Assembly (NCBI GenBank): GCA_014529385.2
Contig: CM043952.1
Location: 153,826,057 to 153,890,056, forward strand
Source of the DNA: Adiantum capillus-veneris
Lineage: Eukaryota > Streptophyta > Polypodiopsida > Polypodiales > Pteridaceae
Direction: 5' to 3'
Length of the DNA stretch: 64,000 bases
Both the position numbers and the translations under genes were made by a program. Below are positions 44,968 through 57,646 of this stretch, one piece after another. The first letter of the stretch is position 1, and each line of letters begins with the position of its first letter. Under the pieces are notes generated by a model, which saw only the letters and a program-made list of their open reading frames with translations, did no database searches and was not told the origin of the DNA.

Positions 44968-47091
44968 TGTAATACTGTTTGTTCACTCATGAAGATTCTA
45001 CTCATGGCCATTATCTGGCGGGCCGAATCCCTCCTTCCTCTATATAAAGACGTGAGGGCACTTTTCTAGCCCTCACTTAGCTTTGTTTGGTGGTTGCTGT
45101 GCCTAGTGAAATCTGCGTTGTGTCTTGACATTGAAGCATAGAGCTCACCGCTTCTAATACACATGTCTGCTTCCTTGGCCATTTTTGGTTTTTGTTGCAA
45201 GTTTTTTATAAAATGAAAAAGGGGAGCATTATATTGAAGTTACTACTATTGAGGATGGTTTTTTTATTAAAAAAAAAGCATGTTGCTCTTGCTCTAATAC
45301 GGGGTTGTGATATTCCTTGATGAGAAGCATATATGGCTAAACATGCCATGGCATTGTGACTATGGTAATTTGCGGCACTGCTAAGGATATAAGTGTTTAC
45401 TGATTGCCTAATACATGAGGTTGTTCTGCCTTTTTTCATTGCAGACTCCTTTCTGCCGCTATGCTGAACCTGACTTTACTTGGTTAAGGATTACTGAGCA
45501 TACCATAATGGCCTAAATAGGTAGCACCATATTGCTTGAATTAATAGAAACTATTGCTATTTTTTTACTAGTGGTTTCAAAAACTGGTTTTTTTACTAAT
45601 GGTTGCAAAAACTGTCTCTTTCTGTCACTAGAATAAATGGAGGTACCATTATTTCTATGGTTTTTTACCCGAGTATAAGGTGTAAAGTGGCATTTCCTTC
45701 TAGCATACTAATCGTGCAGGTTGGCTGACTACTAGATGTCGTACTGCATGACTCTTTTTCTATGACTGGTTTAAATATTTGTTATCTTATTAATGGTAAG
45801 CTTGATAAGGGGGTGTTTCTCCATCTGCCATACACTAGTAATAAACTTATATTGGGGTTAGGTAGCACGCTTTTATTGTTTTCTAAAAAATGGTTGTATT
45901 ACCAGTAAAGACGGCAAATCTTTTTTGCTCTTTCCACTGGCTCACTAGCGATTTAGTGTTCCCATTTACTTGGGTATTTCTTTGATACTACGGATTGTTG
46001 CTTAGGAGGAATTTTTTGAACATAAAGAAGGTTTACCATTGCATAATGCTTTTTGCATCACTATAGTATGGGAGGCCGGCATTATTGCAGTGTTTGTGAC
46101 TGTTCCCTGGAAATGCACTGCCTTTTGAGTGTTACTTAGACTTTTTAAATATGGTGGAAGTAGGGCGTGAACCTACTGCTTATGGGTATCAGATGATTCC
46201 TTTGTAACACCACTCCTTTTTTGGGTACCTGTTGGCTATAATCCGTCATAATGAAAAATCTACAAAGATCTCCTTTTTTTTTCTCACATTAGGAATTGCA
46301 TATTATAGAACATAAGAGGTTCTTTTGAAAGAAGCGAAAAAATTGTGTTCTTATTTAGTTTCAGCAAGGGTCTCTTGCTACCTTGGCTGGCCATAAGGAG
46401 GTAGAAGGTAATTATACCCACAAAATTGGTGAGTTCTGATAAACATGATGGGCCGAATTACCTTGCCATAAATTAAAATGACACATCATTGAACTAGCCT
46501 ATGGCTAGGATTAGAACTATTTAAAGAAGTTTTTATAAGTAAGAAAAACTTATTGCACTAATTGGTGCCTTCAGTAAAAGATGATCTATGACTAAAGGAA
46601 AAAGGGGGGATCCTGACACTTGGCTTAGAAGGGGTAATGGCCTTCTAATCAGAATGATGTGAAATTCTTCTATAATATCTTTGGGTTCCTTTTTTAATAA
46701 AACATTTACTATGGACTGAGCTTCTAAGAAGGAAAAAAAGTTTGTAAGATTGACATGGATAACAACGGGTATAGTCCATTGATACCTGTAAAACACATCC
46801 AAGGCTAACATATTTGTTGTCTTGTGTGGATGGATGCAGGTAAGGACTCTATCTTATCTTGGAGGTGTTTTTTGACTCTGGCAAGATGACCTACACTAGA
46901 TTGCACACTCACTTATGATTTGGGAAGTTTTTCTACTATCGGTATACTGGAAGGGGACCTCATTCCTACAAACATTGTACTTAAATGATTCTTATAGTGA
47001 GTTGTTTCTGTACTTATCTGTTCTTTGTTCCCTTGCCAGCTGTGTTTTGAATGTAAAAGTTTAATTATGTCTTATTACCTAAGATTAAACA
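44968..47091 (+). repeat. Left 2.1-kb direct repeat
   Basis: Contains CTCTATATAAAGACGTGAGG (about 45036), a plausible TATA box, near its start and GATTAAACA at its end. It is AT-rich and non-coding; roughly 95% like the right copy with several small indels. Confidence 0.85.
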
Positions 47092-47116
47092 CCTTGCCAA
47101 CCTCCCTGCCTCTACT

Positions 47117-49772
47117 GTGGAGGATTGCAGACTCAAGATAGTAAAAGGAGGACAATTTCTGGACAAAGGGGAGCTTATCAAAGCACCCTTCAACCTCAAT
47201 CTCATTGATCACTCTAAATTCCCCTCCAATACCGGCCTCTACATCCGTACTAAAGGAGACATGGAATTTGCTAAGAGTAACCCGGATTTCTACACTGAAT
47301 CCAGACGGAATGTCTTTGGACCTGATGTAAAATGTACCTGCAGATTTCTTGACCCTAAAGCCTCTTGTGAATCCAGCATCATGTGGTTCGATCATACCAT
47401 TTGGTTTATTCTCAACCATCTGGACCTACTCTCCCTAGAAAAACCTGTGGATTTTCACCTCTCTCATTTGCTCTTGGTTAGGTGGCCAAGCTAAGCAAAT
47501 TGTAATTGCGTAGATTGCCTTTAACATCTTTTGTGGACTAATGCTGGATATCCTGAAGGAGTTAAAATCTGATGAACCTGGGATTTACTTAACTACTTAT
47601 GGTAACTTTAAAGGTGTTAAGATCATCACTAGTTTACTTAAACCATGTATTGATGAAGGTGACTCCCCTGCTCTTAAAAGACCCAACTCTTTAACTACCC
47701 CCAACTCCTTCACTTCCTTTTTAACACCTAGCTCATCCTCTAACCGGGGAAAAGCTCGTAGCTAAACTAGGGTTAGAGGCAAGATTACCCCCATCAAGAA
47801 TTTCCTTGAAATGTAATCCTTGGTCATATTCCACGCTACTACAAGCCCTTGCGGAAGAAGAAGTCGATCCGAACAAAGGATTTATCTACATACACTATCT
47901 CTTTCACAATGTACTTCTTGATTGGATTCAACCAAAAAACCTTTTTTGTGAGTGCTTTGAACTACTTTTTGGCAATCACAAATTACTTGATAATATACTC
48001 ATAGGATGGAAGTATCAACATCCCGTGAAGAATTTGGTCTACAGTAATGACTTTCTTTGGCGGGATTCTATTCCTGATTGTACATGCTATCAATTTGCCA
48101 CCTTTTGTAGGAACTTTGAGGTATATGGAAAACATGTTTGTACCTGTGATCTTAGCATTATTGAAAATATTAAAGTACATAGAATCTTGGCCAATGGGCT
48201 CAATCATATATCTAACTTTCCCAAAAACCCCTACCTTGCTCTATCAGCTATACTAAGTTGCCTCACTGACCTTGTCACTGCTCTCCAACTAGAGATGACA
48301 GTCCTACCGGACTTTATGAAAGTTGTGAAGGAATGCTTCCTTCAAAAAATATCACAAATACCTAGAAAATGGTTATCCTCGAATGAATCTTGGCTTACAT
48401 CGCTAGCTTTTGATTTTCAAAATATTTCAGATAAATGGTTTATTGTCGGGCTTGACAAAAGCTCTAACTGTCCCACTCTTATTTGCAAAAACCTTGCTTG
48501 GAAGGCTACCCGTGATCGAGTATCTGGAAAGGAATTCTGTAGTATTAAGTCTTCACTACAAACAGTGAACGATAATATCTCAAAATTCTTAGGGAATCTA
48601 GGCTACCCTATACAGAACACTAAGCTACCTATATTATTTCCCATCTATAAGATTCATAAGCATAAGTTTAGATGGATATCTGATGCTTCCAATGATATCT
48701 TATTGATATCACCAAGGATATTACGCTTTGCCTTGACCTTATACTAGCCGGATTTGAGCTTATTTGTGCCACTAAACAAAAAACCTGCCATGACTTCCTT
48801 CATATACAGTACAACCCCTTTTGGCTTACGAGAAACTCTACAGAAGTCTCGCCTAACCTTCCACAGCAAATCTTTCACATTTTTACTGCGGACATTACAC
48901 AATGCTACGAAAACATTCCCCTTGATGGGGATCTTGGCCTTAAGACCATTCTTGCTAAGGTAATTAAAATGGCTTTCTCCAATGCTAGAAAGAGGAAACT
49001 TTTTTACCTCTCTCTTTCCAAAAACCCCAGGTGGATAAAAAAAAACTCACTCCTTACACTTCAATGAAGATAAGATTTGCTTTTACATCTCGTGGCTGCT
49101 TTGTATCTGTACTATAGTTTCCGACGGTCTATGCTTCAAACCAATGCCTAGGCATCCCCATGGGGTTCTCTTGTTCTCCACTTATGTGTAATATTTACCT
49201 TGCTTTCTTCGAATACGATTGGTTTCTCAAAGCCATGGAATCTTGCAAAAATAATCTTTCAAAGTTCAGACATACCTAAAGATATATGGATGACTTACTA
49301 AGTGTCAACAATAAAGCCTTCCTCAAAGAAATTTGTCCGATTTATCCTCACTGCCTTAAAATTGAACCCACATCTTTACATGGGATCATTACACCCAATG
49401 GGCCTTTTTGCACATCAGTTCAATTCCTTAACCTTTCTATCTCTCTTCATGTTCCGTCTGTCGGTGGATATGACCTAAGATTTTTTTGGAAAAGGGATCT
49501 CCTGAAACTACCACTTGTGGAATTAATAAAAAAGAATAGCAATAGGCCTCACAAGGCTGCTATTAGCTCATGTATCAACCTGCTACACTTAATTTTCTAT
49601 TCTTCCTCTGAATTTCCTTGCATGGGAGGATGTTAGTTTACTAATAAAAAAGTATTGCCTTAACGGGTTTAATAGAAACCAGGTCTGCGACATAATTACA
49701 CAATCTCTCACCCAGCATAGTTGGCGTGGGTTACACTTTAACCACGATGATCTTATTTCACTAATAAGGTAG
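47117..49772 (+). pseudogene. Penelope-like reverse transcriptase, heavily broken
   Basis: Coding blocks in several frames. The N-terminal part (47117-47480 and 47540-47760) has no known domain. 47800-48745 is one long open stretch (DWIQPKNLFCECFELLFGNH, ending in the RT palm motif KIHKHKFRWISDASND). Then LGIPMGFSCSPLMCNIYLAF (about 49150-49210) and, after a TAA in front of it, the catalytic RYMDDLLSVNN (about 49278-49310). The thumb region (FWKRDLLKLPLVELIKKN) continues after a frame change near 49625 to TAG 49770-49772. No GIY-YIG endonuclease is visible. The IPMG and YMDD pair and the K-x-HK-x-R block are what I base the RT call on. Confidence 0.6.
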
Positions 49773-49835
49773 TAGGCCCACTCACAATGGGCCTACTACC
49801 GACCCATTGTGTGTGGCACCTGGGTTTGGGCGGGT

Positions 49836-49849
49836 ACACACACACACAT

Positions 49850-49946
<97 letters not shown>
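49836..49946. repeat. (CA)n microsatellite
   Basis: About 110 bases of almost pure CA. Open frames of alternating Cys-Val or His-Thr over it are artefacts. Confidence 0.95.
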
Positions 49947-49948
<2 letters not shown>

Positions 49949-50129
49949 GGTACTTAGTTATGGTTTCTGGCATTTATTTTAAAACTTCAGCTCCTCACCA
50001 TGGGACTAGGACCGCATCTATTACCTACAAGTAGGGTTTCACTTAAGGGGTTTACTACCCTATTACCATCTACTTGCTGTGAAGGCGCAATGGCTCTCTC
50101 TCTGCAAAATGTAGGCGGCCTCACCATAG

Positions 50130-52175
50130 TGTGATACTATCGGTTCACTCATGGCGATTCTACTCATGGCCACGATCTAGCGGGCCGACTCCCTCCTTCT
50201 ATATAAAGAGGTGAGGGCACTTCTCTGGCCCTCACTTAGCTTTGTTTCCTTGTTGCTGTGCCTAGTGAAATCTGCGTTGTGTCTTGACATTGAAGCATGG
50301 AGCTCACCGCTTCTAATACACAGGTTTGGTTCCTTGGCCATTTTTGGTTTTTGTTGCAGGTTTTTTATAAAATGAAAAAAGGGAGCATTATATTGAAGTT
50401 ACTACTATTGAGGATGGTTTTTTTTAATTAAAAAAAGCATGTTTCTCTTGCTCTAATACGGGGTTGTGATATTCCTTGATGAGAAGAATATATGGTTGAA
50501 CATGCCATGGCATGGTGACTATGGTAATTTGCGGCACTGCTAAGGATATAAGTGTTTACTGATTGCCTAATACATGAGGTTGTTCTACCTTTTTTTGTTG
50601 GGGGCTCCTTTCTGCCGCTTTGCTGAACCTGACTTTACTTGGTTAAGGGTTACTGAGCATACCATGATGGCCTAAATAGGCAGCAACGTACTGCTTGAAT
50701 TAATAGAAACTGTCGCTGCTTTTTTATTAATGGTCGCAAAAACTATCTCTTTCTGTCACTAGAATAAATGGAGGTACCATTATTTCTATGGTTTTTTACC
50801 CTAGTATCAGGTGTAAACTGGCATTTCCTTCTGGCATACTAATCCTGTCTCGCAGGTTGGCTGACTACCTGGTGCCGTACTGCATGACTTTTTTTCTATG
50901 ATTGGTTTAAATATTTGTTATCTTATTAATGGTAAGCTTGATAAGGGGGTGTTGCTCCATCCGCCATACACCAGTAATAAACTTATATTGGGGCCAGATA
51001 GCACGCTTTTATTTTTTTTCTAAAAAATGGTTGTATTACCAGTAAAGATGACAAATCTTTTTTTCTCTTTCCGTTGGCTCACTAGCGATTTAGTGTTCCC
51101 ATTTACTTGGGTATTTCTTGGATACTACCGATTGTTTCTTAGGAGGAATTTTTTGAACATAAAGAAGGTTTACCATTGCACAATGCTTTTTGCATCACTA
51201 TAGTATGGGAGGCCGACATTACTGCAGTGTTTGTGACTGTTCCCTGGAAATGCACTGCCTTTTGAGTGTTACTTAGACTTTTTTAAATATGGTGGAAGTA
51301 GGGCGTGAACCTACTGCTTATGGGTATCAGATGGTTCCTTTGTAACACCACTCATTTTTTGAACCTGCTGGCTATAATCCTTCATAATGAAAAATCTACA
51401 AAGATTTCCTATTTTTTCTCACATTAGGAATTGCATATTATATAACATAAGTTGAAAGAAGAGGAAAAATCTTGTTCTTATTTAGTTTCAGCAAGGGTCT
51501 CTTGCTACCTTGGTTGGCCATAAGGCGGTACAAGGTAAGTATACCCACAAAATTGGTGAGTTATGATAAACATGATTAGCCAAATTACCTTGCCATAAGT
51601 TAAAATAAGAATTTTTTATAAGTAAGAAAAACTTTCTGCACTAATTGGTGCCTTCAGTAAAAGATGATCTATGACTAAAGGAAAAAGGGGGGATTCTGAC
51701 ACTTGGATTAGAAGGGGTAATGGCCTTTTAATCAGAATGATGTGAAATTCTTCTATAATATCTTTGGGTTTCTTTTTTAATAAAACATTTACTATGGATT
51801 GAGCTTGTAAAAAGGAAAAAAAAGTTTGTAAGATTGACATGGATAACAACTGGTATAGTCCATTGATACCTGTAAAACACATCCAAGGCTAACATATTTG
51901 TTGTCTTGTTTGGATGGATGCAGGTAAGGACTCTATCTTATCTTGGAGGTTTTTTTTGACTCTGGCAAGTTGACCTACACTAGATTGCACTCTCACTTAT
52001 GGTTTGGGATTTTTTTCTACTATCTGTATACTGGAAGGGGACCTCATTCCCACAAACATTGTACTTAAATGATTCTAATACTGAGTTGTTTCTGTACTTA
52101 TCTGTTCTTTGTTCCATTGTCAGCTGTCTTTTGAATGTAAAAGTTCAATTATGTCTTATTATATAAGATTAAACA
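50130..52175 (+). repeat. Right 2.1-kb direct repeat
   Basis: Direct copy of 44968-47091, with the same TATA-like CTATATAAAGAGG near 50200 and GATTAAACA end, followed by a short (CA)n. Confidence 0.85.
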
Positions 52176-53142
52176 GCTACACACACACACACACCCCAAT
52201 AGCACACTATTGATATGTAGTAAAAAGCTTCATGCCAATGCTAAAAAAACCTAGGTTTAGTGTAATTCCACCTACAAAATTTGAGATTCCACGACACTTG
52301 AGATAGATAGAAGAAGAGAAGTTTAAGCATGGTAGAAACCTAGAGACCTCAAAGATCTATCTGATAGTAGAGAGAGAGAGAGAGAGAGAGTAAGCTACCT
52401 TGTTTGTAGCTATAACGTTTAGTGTTCAAGGATAAAATTTATTAGTAAAATATTTTATATATCGTTTAACCTGTCCTCTTGATGAGGGAGAAGAAAACTT
52501 GGAGCATGTAGCCTAGAGGAATCACTAGAATAATAAATTTTTGTTAGGGTGTTAGTTTGACAGACACCATCAAGTAGGTGGTGGCAAAGAGGTTGATGGC
52601 CATCTAGCTACCTGCGAGGTCGGTAGTGAAGGTGGATGAACTGGGAGGCAAACCCGGCCTCTTTGTTGGAAACCCCAACATCCTCTTGAACCTCCACCTC
52701 AACATCCCTTTCGACAACCTGGCTAGCTTGCGTTGTTGAGTGCTGGGGACCCCTAACTTCATCACTGGCCCCAACTCTTGCAATATCGTGTGCAACCCGC
52801 AAAAGCCTCAGACCCAACTCACGATCAAGCCTCAACAAAATAGACATGCACTCTCTGACTTGGCAACCAACGGGCAAGAAAGATAAACGGCCTTGGATCA
52901 CCCCCTTACAGCAAGCCATGAACAGCAAACAAGGATAAACCTTTGATCACCCTTGGATCACCCCCTTACAGCAAGCCATGAACAGCAAACAACGATAAAC
53001 CTTTGATCACCCTCTCCAACCAACTGAGAGCCAACCTATGATGCCGACATGGATGGAAGGGTCTTTGCAGCTCCATCCAAGCCACCTTTATTTTCCACAA
53101 TAGCTACAGGAAGTCATAGCTGGTGAGCTAAGGGAGGCTGGC

Positions 53143-53185
<43 letters not shown>

Positions 53186-54147
53186 CTGATTAGAAGCATA
53201 TTGTAAACGGGCTCAACATGAAGATCTGCAACATCCTTGCTTCTCCTTATTATCTATCCATGATCGATCTGCACCAGCTGCAAAGCCCATTAGCTTCTTG
53301 GTGTGCAGAGGAAAAGCCACCCTGGCTTGCAAATTTGTGCATTCCAATCGGGAGGTGCAAGAACCGTCCCTTCTGCCATCCCTTCGTCTCACCCCCAGTC
53401 GACTGTTCTGAAGCTAATTGCTTAGCCTTCCAATTGGAAGGTGTAGAAACCACCCCTTCCTCTCGCCCCTAGTCCCTTCCTCTCGCTCCCTGCATGCTGT
53501 TCTGGAGCCCGATTAGCGTGCCGACCTCACTGAGTATTGTGCTTCTGTGGCATGCCTCATCTCCTATATCTCACCTGGACAATCCCGCCCATGTACTTGG
53601 CAATCTGCTCAAATTCCGGTTGCACCATGTCGAAGTGCAGTTGCCTTTCCACGACACTAAGTGACACATGGGGGCAGTGGGGGCGAGTAAGGGGATCTAC
53701 GACGAAGGCTAATAGTGGGCATCCCGAGGTGGAGGAGTGCACTCAAAAAGTGGCACTAAGTGACACATGGGGGCACGTGGGGGCGAGTAAGGGGATCGAC
53801 GACGAAGGGTTATGGTGGGCATCTCGAGGTGGAGGAGTGCACTCAAAAAATGGAAGTGCCGTTGAGGGACTAGGATTGAAAAGACGTCCCACCCCAATGC
53901 TTTTGGAAGCATGGGCTAACCACGTCACCCTCCGCGCACATGTGAAAGAACTTCCATTTTACACAATGATATAAACGATAAACTTGGACGGCCTAGAACT
54001 AAACCCGGACGGAGCTCTTGGCTGGGTTTAATTCTTGGCCAGGTTTAGTTTTAATAAGCCATCTACGACCCATAACACCTCGACGGTCGCGCGTGGAGTT
54101 CCCGTCCATTGATCCCCTCAACCCCCCCCTTAAATGATCCGTATCAC
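52176..54147. other. Intergenic region with tandem duplications
   Basis: No gene recognised. It holds (AG)n at about 52370-52390, a 61-bp tandem duplication at 52895-53016 (CCCTTACAGCAAGCCATGAA), (AG)n at about 53142-53182, and a ~101-bp tandem duplication at 53654-53855 (CACTAAGTGACACATGGGGG). A phrase at 52258-52280 (TTTAGTGTAATTCCACCTAC) is shared with 24018-24040. Confidence 0.6.
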
Positions 54148-54411
54148 TTAGTCGTGAGGGTTGCCGTTGCCATTTGCCAGCACATAGTTGGGCGGACAGA
54201 AGTTGGTAGACGTGATAATGACGGATTTTTGGCCAGGCAAGCACCATTCGGGTTGGATATCGCTCCAGCATGCTATAACATCGAAGCATGCCCCACATGT
54301 CCCACCCCCATTCAAAAGCGATGTGTTCAGTGCTGCCATGTTGGTTTCGTAGCCCTGGCTTTACAGATAACCATAGCCACAAGCTGCAGCTGCGACACAA
54401 TGTTCACCATA
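54148..54411 (-). pseudogene. Alpha-expansin fragment
   Basis: The minus strand encodes YGG...ACGYGYL-stop-SQGY, then [40 protein letters not shown] and YVLANGNG. This is the central part of the double-psi beta-barrel domain of expansins, cell-wall loosening proteins. The TAA falls where Tyr is expected. The signal peptide, the CNPP segment, the HFD motif and the C-terminal binding domain are missing. It is a dead gene fragment, either from a decayed local gene or carried here by a transposon. Confidence 0.75.
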
Positions 54412-54789
54412 ACATTAATCAGAGCCCTATTCAGATGCTCAATGTACAGGTGTATACCCATTATGCCCAATGCATCGCTGCCTCAATAGAGCGTGCCATG
54501 TGCCTCCTCCCAAGCGTCAACTTCCACAATATTGAGCCCCCAGGAGATCCACTCAACTGCCACTCAACATACCAAGCTTACCACCAAGGCCCTTAGGTTG
54601 CTGAGAGACCTAGTGCTTTGATGCATCATTCAGGGGAGCTTCTCAGCTTTTAAAAAACGGCGCAACCAATTTGATAGCCAAGGCGATTCGGATGCCAATT
54701 GTGGGTTGATGATTTGACAGGCCGCTCCTCACCAAAAAGAGAGAGATGAGGAAATTGAAATAGAGACACAGAGTTTACTCTGATCTCTG

Positions 54790-54829
<40 letters not shown>

Positions 54830-55310
54830 CAATTCACGTAGCGCACACAACCTAAGGGAAGCAGGTGCCACCACGTGGCCGGGGGAGGGGCCGGAATTCC
54901 TCCCCCTTTTATACTAGGGTAAGGGAGCCAGTTTAGAGGTGTTTCGTAGAAACATGATGTTTTTGGGGGGGATTTTGCAAATCTCATCATTTTCAATATT
55001 TACGCATTGCACGAGATTCCTCATGAAAAGGTGAATCTAATGATACCAAAATCAATATTTTTTGGATTTTATTTGAATGCTCCATTTGAAACAATTCAAC
55101 TTTTGAGGCATTTTTGAAGCATTAGAAACACTCAAGACCCAGTAATGGTACACTTTTCAGCAAATCGCAACATGACACATAAGCAAGATTCTTGGAATAT
55201 GCCAAATTTCTTGCCTCTAAATTGGGGGTGGATATGTATCTAACCTGGGGGTCAAAAAATTTCGTCTCTAAACTGGCTCCCTTACCCTAGGATAGATATA
55301 GATATAGATA
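54412..55310. other. Intergenic, no gene seen
   Basis: Contains (CT)n at about 54791-54827 and AT-rich sequence; two similar phrases with CTGGCTCCCTTACCCTA (inverse CTAGGGTAAGGGAGCCAG) near 54913 and 55275 face each other, about 360 bases apart. Confidence 0.6.
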
Positions 55311-55868
55311 CACTTTTGTAAAGAACATGGAGGTCATACTCTCGAGTCTCACATGTCCAATGTGGGGTTGTCCCTCCTTCCTCAAAAGCTAGCGTTCAAT
55401 CTCCACAACTTTTAACATGCAATGGCAAACTATATTTCATGTGGATATAGCTTCAAGGCACTTTAAACATCATAAGTGGCAAAGTACACACATTCATGTG
55501 TAATACAATTTCTAAGTATGCTCACCGATTAGCTTAATTGTGTGAATCAAGTTTTGGGATCGCATAATAACATAGCCCCTATTTAGCTTTGTCACATATC
55601 TAATAACATGTGGAATACAACTTCTAAACATGCTCACTGCTTAGCTTGCTTAACTGCGTGAATTAAGTTTTGGGATTGCCTAGTAACATAGCCCCTATTT
55701 AGCTTTGTCACATATCTAATAACATGTGGAATACAACTTCTAAGCATTCTCACTGCTTAGCTTAACTGCGTGAATCATGTTTTTCGATGGTACTATTCAT
55801 TCCATGCCTAATAACATTCCATGCTCTCCGTTTAGCTTAACTACGTGAATAAAATTTTTGGATGGTAC
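55311..55868. repeat. Copy of the 29.3-30.0 kb repeat block, split by a LINE
   Basis: Same order as 29415-30060: AAGAACATGGAGGTCATACT, then ~110-bp tandem units with CTTAGCTTAACTGCGTGAAT. It resumes after the LINE at 57633 with GGATGGTACTACTCATTCCA. Confidence 0.85.
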
Positions 55869-57632
55869 AAAAGGGAATATTTTCAGACATCTGCCCCCCC
55901 CCTTGGGGGTGGACGTAACCCACAAACAAAGATGTCAGTGGGTCCTGGAAAAAATCAGAACAAAAATGAGTAGGTGGGAGTATGTTCTTCTCCCATTCCC
56001 AAGCCGGATAAAAGTGATTAATGCCTTTATGCTCCCGTATATTGCCTTCACTAGCCCGCTTCTAAAGATGGCTAAATGTCACTGGAAAGAGTTCTTAAAA
56101 CCGGTAAAAAGGTTTCTATGGAAAAATAACACAAAGTCCTCCAAGCCATGGCAATGGGCTTGTTGGGAGTTAGTTGCTTGGCCAATGAATCAAGGAGGCC
56201 TCGGAATTCTCAACCCTGTGGCCCATGCAGAAGCTTGCTGTGCCAAATTTGTAGTCGCCTTGGCTAAACAAGACCAGGCTTGGGCTATCATGATCAAAGA
56301 TATGCTAGAAGCAACTAAACTTGGTTTGAAAGGAGGAAAGTGGAGAGCGGTAGAGTTTCATGACAAACTTTTAGACTCGACGTGGGCTACATTAAGTCTA
56401 GGGGGCGGCTCAGGGGAATTGGTAAGGAAATGCAACAGAGCAGCGGGAGTCCTAAAGTGGGGGGAAGAAACCAGGAGATACTTCAAGAACTCCATTCTGC
56501 ATTGGTCCCCCTGGCTTTCCAAAGTTGTAGATCTGCCGCAAAATCCCTATTGGATAGAAGCAGCCAGGAAACTGAATAATAAGGGTCTGAACCGACTGGG
56601 GCACTTATGGGACAATAACAGCAAGAGCTGGAAAACCATTGAACTTCTGGTAACCCAATTCCAACTTAATAGCTTGGAGGTTTTGCTAGTCAACAAAGTG
56701 ATGAAAGAGCTTGACAGTGCAGTGATGCCAATTTGTGACTCGGAGTTTGACTGGAATGCCTGGAAATAGCCCGGAAGCAGCCTCTTATGGAGACCCTATT
56801 CTAAAGGCATTTACCATACAATGATGCTAAAGAAGAATTGGTCTAGCCCCCTTAACAAGATATGGAAAAAGCAATGGTCGGAGGAAAGGTGGGAGCAAGT
56901 AATGGAGAACATCTGGGCGCCAAAGGTTCCGTATCACATGAAGATATTTCTATGGAAAGTAATTAGGGATGCTCTTCCGACGTGGGTAAAGATTCAAGAG
57001 AGAGGGATAGGGACAGATCGATGCCTAGGGTGCAGGATAGCTAGTGAGGATCTGACCCACCTTTTTATGGAATGCCCAGCTATTAGAGGCCTTACAGGAA
57101 AAATTTGCAAGTGGGTCCAAAGAACATGGAAAATTTGGTTTTTCAAGATTGATTTACTCCTTGGAGGTAAGAACTTGGGTAGCCCTGCCATCCTCATTTG
57201 CACTCAAATTATTAGGTTTTGCTTTTTACATAACGTATGGAAAACAAGGAACCGCCGTGTGTTCGAAGGAGTTCCTGAGGTAGCAAGCTTCGAAGAAATT
57301 ATACAAGAAAGCAGAGTGCTAATATGGATGCTTGGGCGCAAGCAAAACTCGGATGATTGGTCTAGGGTTACTTGTGCCTTGTTGTCAGTGGAATGCTTAG
57401 ATAAGGGGAAAATCATGAAACCAAAAGATTAGTGAAGAACATGATAATGAACCTGGTGTATCAAGGGCATGGGGGCAGGTCGTTAGGGGTGGCTCCCCAG
57501 ATAGCTGATGTAAGTTTGGTCTCTGGATGGTGTCATGGCTCGGCACGAGCATGGCAAGTTCTTGTAATTTTTTGAGATGATCAATATAATTCACTCACAA
57601 TTGTGAGTTTTGCCAAAAATAAAAAAATATTT
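55869..57632 (+). mobile_element. 5'-truncated LINE (non-LTR) insertion
   Basis: Bounded by a perfect 14-bp target duplication, TTTTTGGATGGTAC (55855-55868 and 57633-57646), with an A-rich tail (AAAAATAAAAAAATA, about 57615-57629) at the 3' end. Only the end of ORF2 is present. This is the hallmark of target-primed reverse transcription that stopped early. Confidence 0.9.
55890..57432 (+). pseudogene. LINE ORF2 C terminus: RT thumb and zf-RVT domain
   Basis: One frame with a single TAG at 56767-56769. The first part holds the end of the reverse-transcriptase region (MSRWEYVLLPFPSRIKVINA, KRFLWKNNTKSSKPWQWACW, MNQGGLGILNP). After the stop comes the zf-RVT domain: IWAPKVPYHMKIFLWKV, DALPTWVKIQERGI, then C-x2-C, H and C in DRCLGCRIASEDLTHLFMEC (about 57017-57076). 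Family members nick and copy into chromosomal DNA; this truncated copy lacks endonuclease and catalytic RT and cannot move itself. Confidence 0.9.
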
Positions 57633-57646
57633 TTTTTGGATGGTAC

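Larger units (their letters stand above)
44968..52175 (+). mobile_element. Penelope-like retroelement remnant between 2.1-kb direct repeats
   Basis: Two direct repeats of about 2.1 kb (44968-47091 and 50130-52175) flank 3 kb that encodes a broken reverse transcriptase. The boundary choice (TGT...ACA) is mine; no matching target duplication was found. No tRNA primer site, integrase, RNase H or protease is seen, which argues against an ordinary LTR retrotransposon. RT type and long direct terminal repeats (pseudo-LTRs) fit a Penelope-like element; a DIRS-type element or a segmental duplication are alternatives. Confidence 0.55.

Noticed and set aside
47075-47419. Minus-strand 114-codon frame opposite the start of the Penelope-like interior
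   Set aside because: Antisense of a plus-strand frame of similar length that leads into the RT; no recognisable motif.
49753-50034. Open frames of alternating Cys-Val and His-Thr
   Set aside because: They translate a pure (CA)n microsatellite and have no other coding signal.
44968-52175. Calling the 2.1-kb repeats ordinary LTRs
   Set aside because: No primer-binding site, polypurine tract, integrase or RNase H, and no matching target duplication was found.
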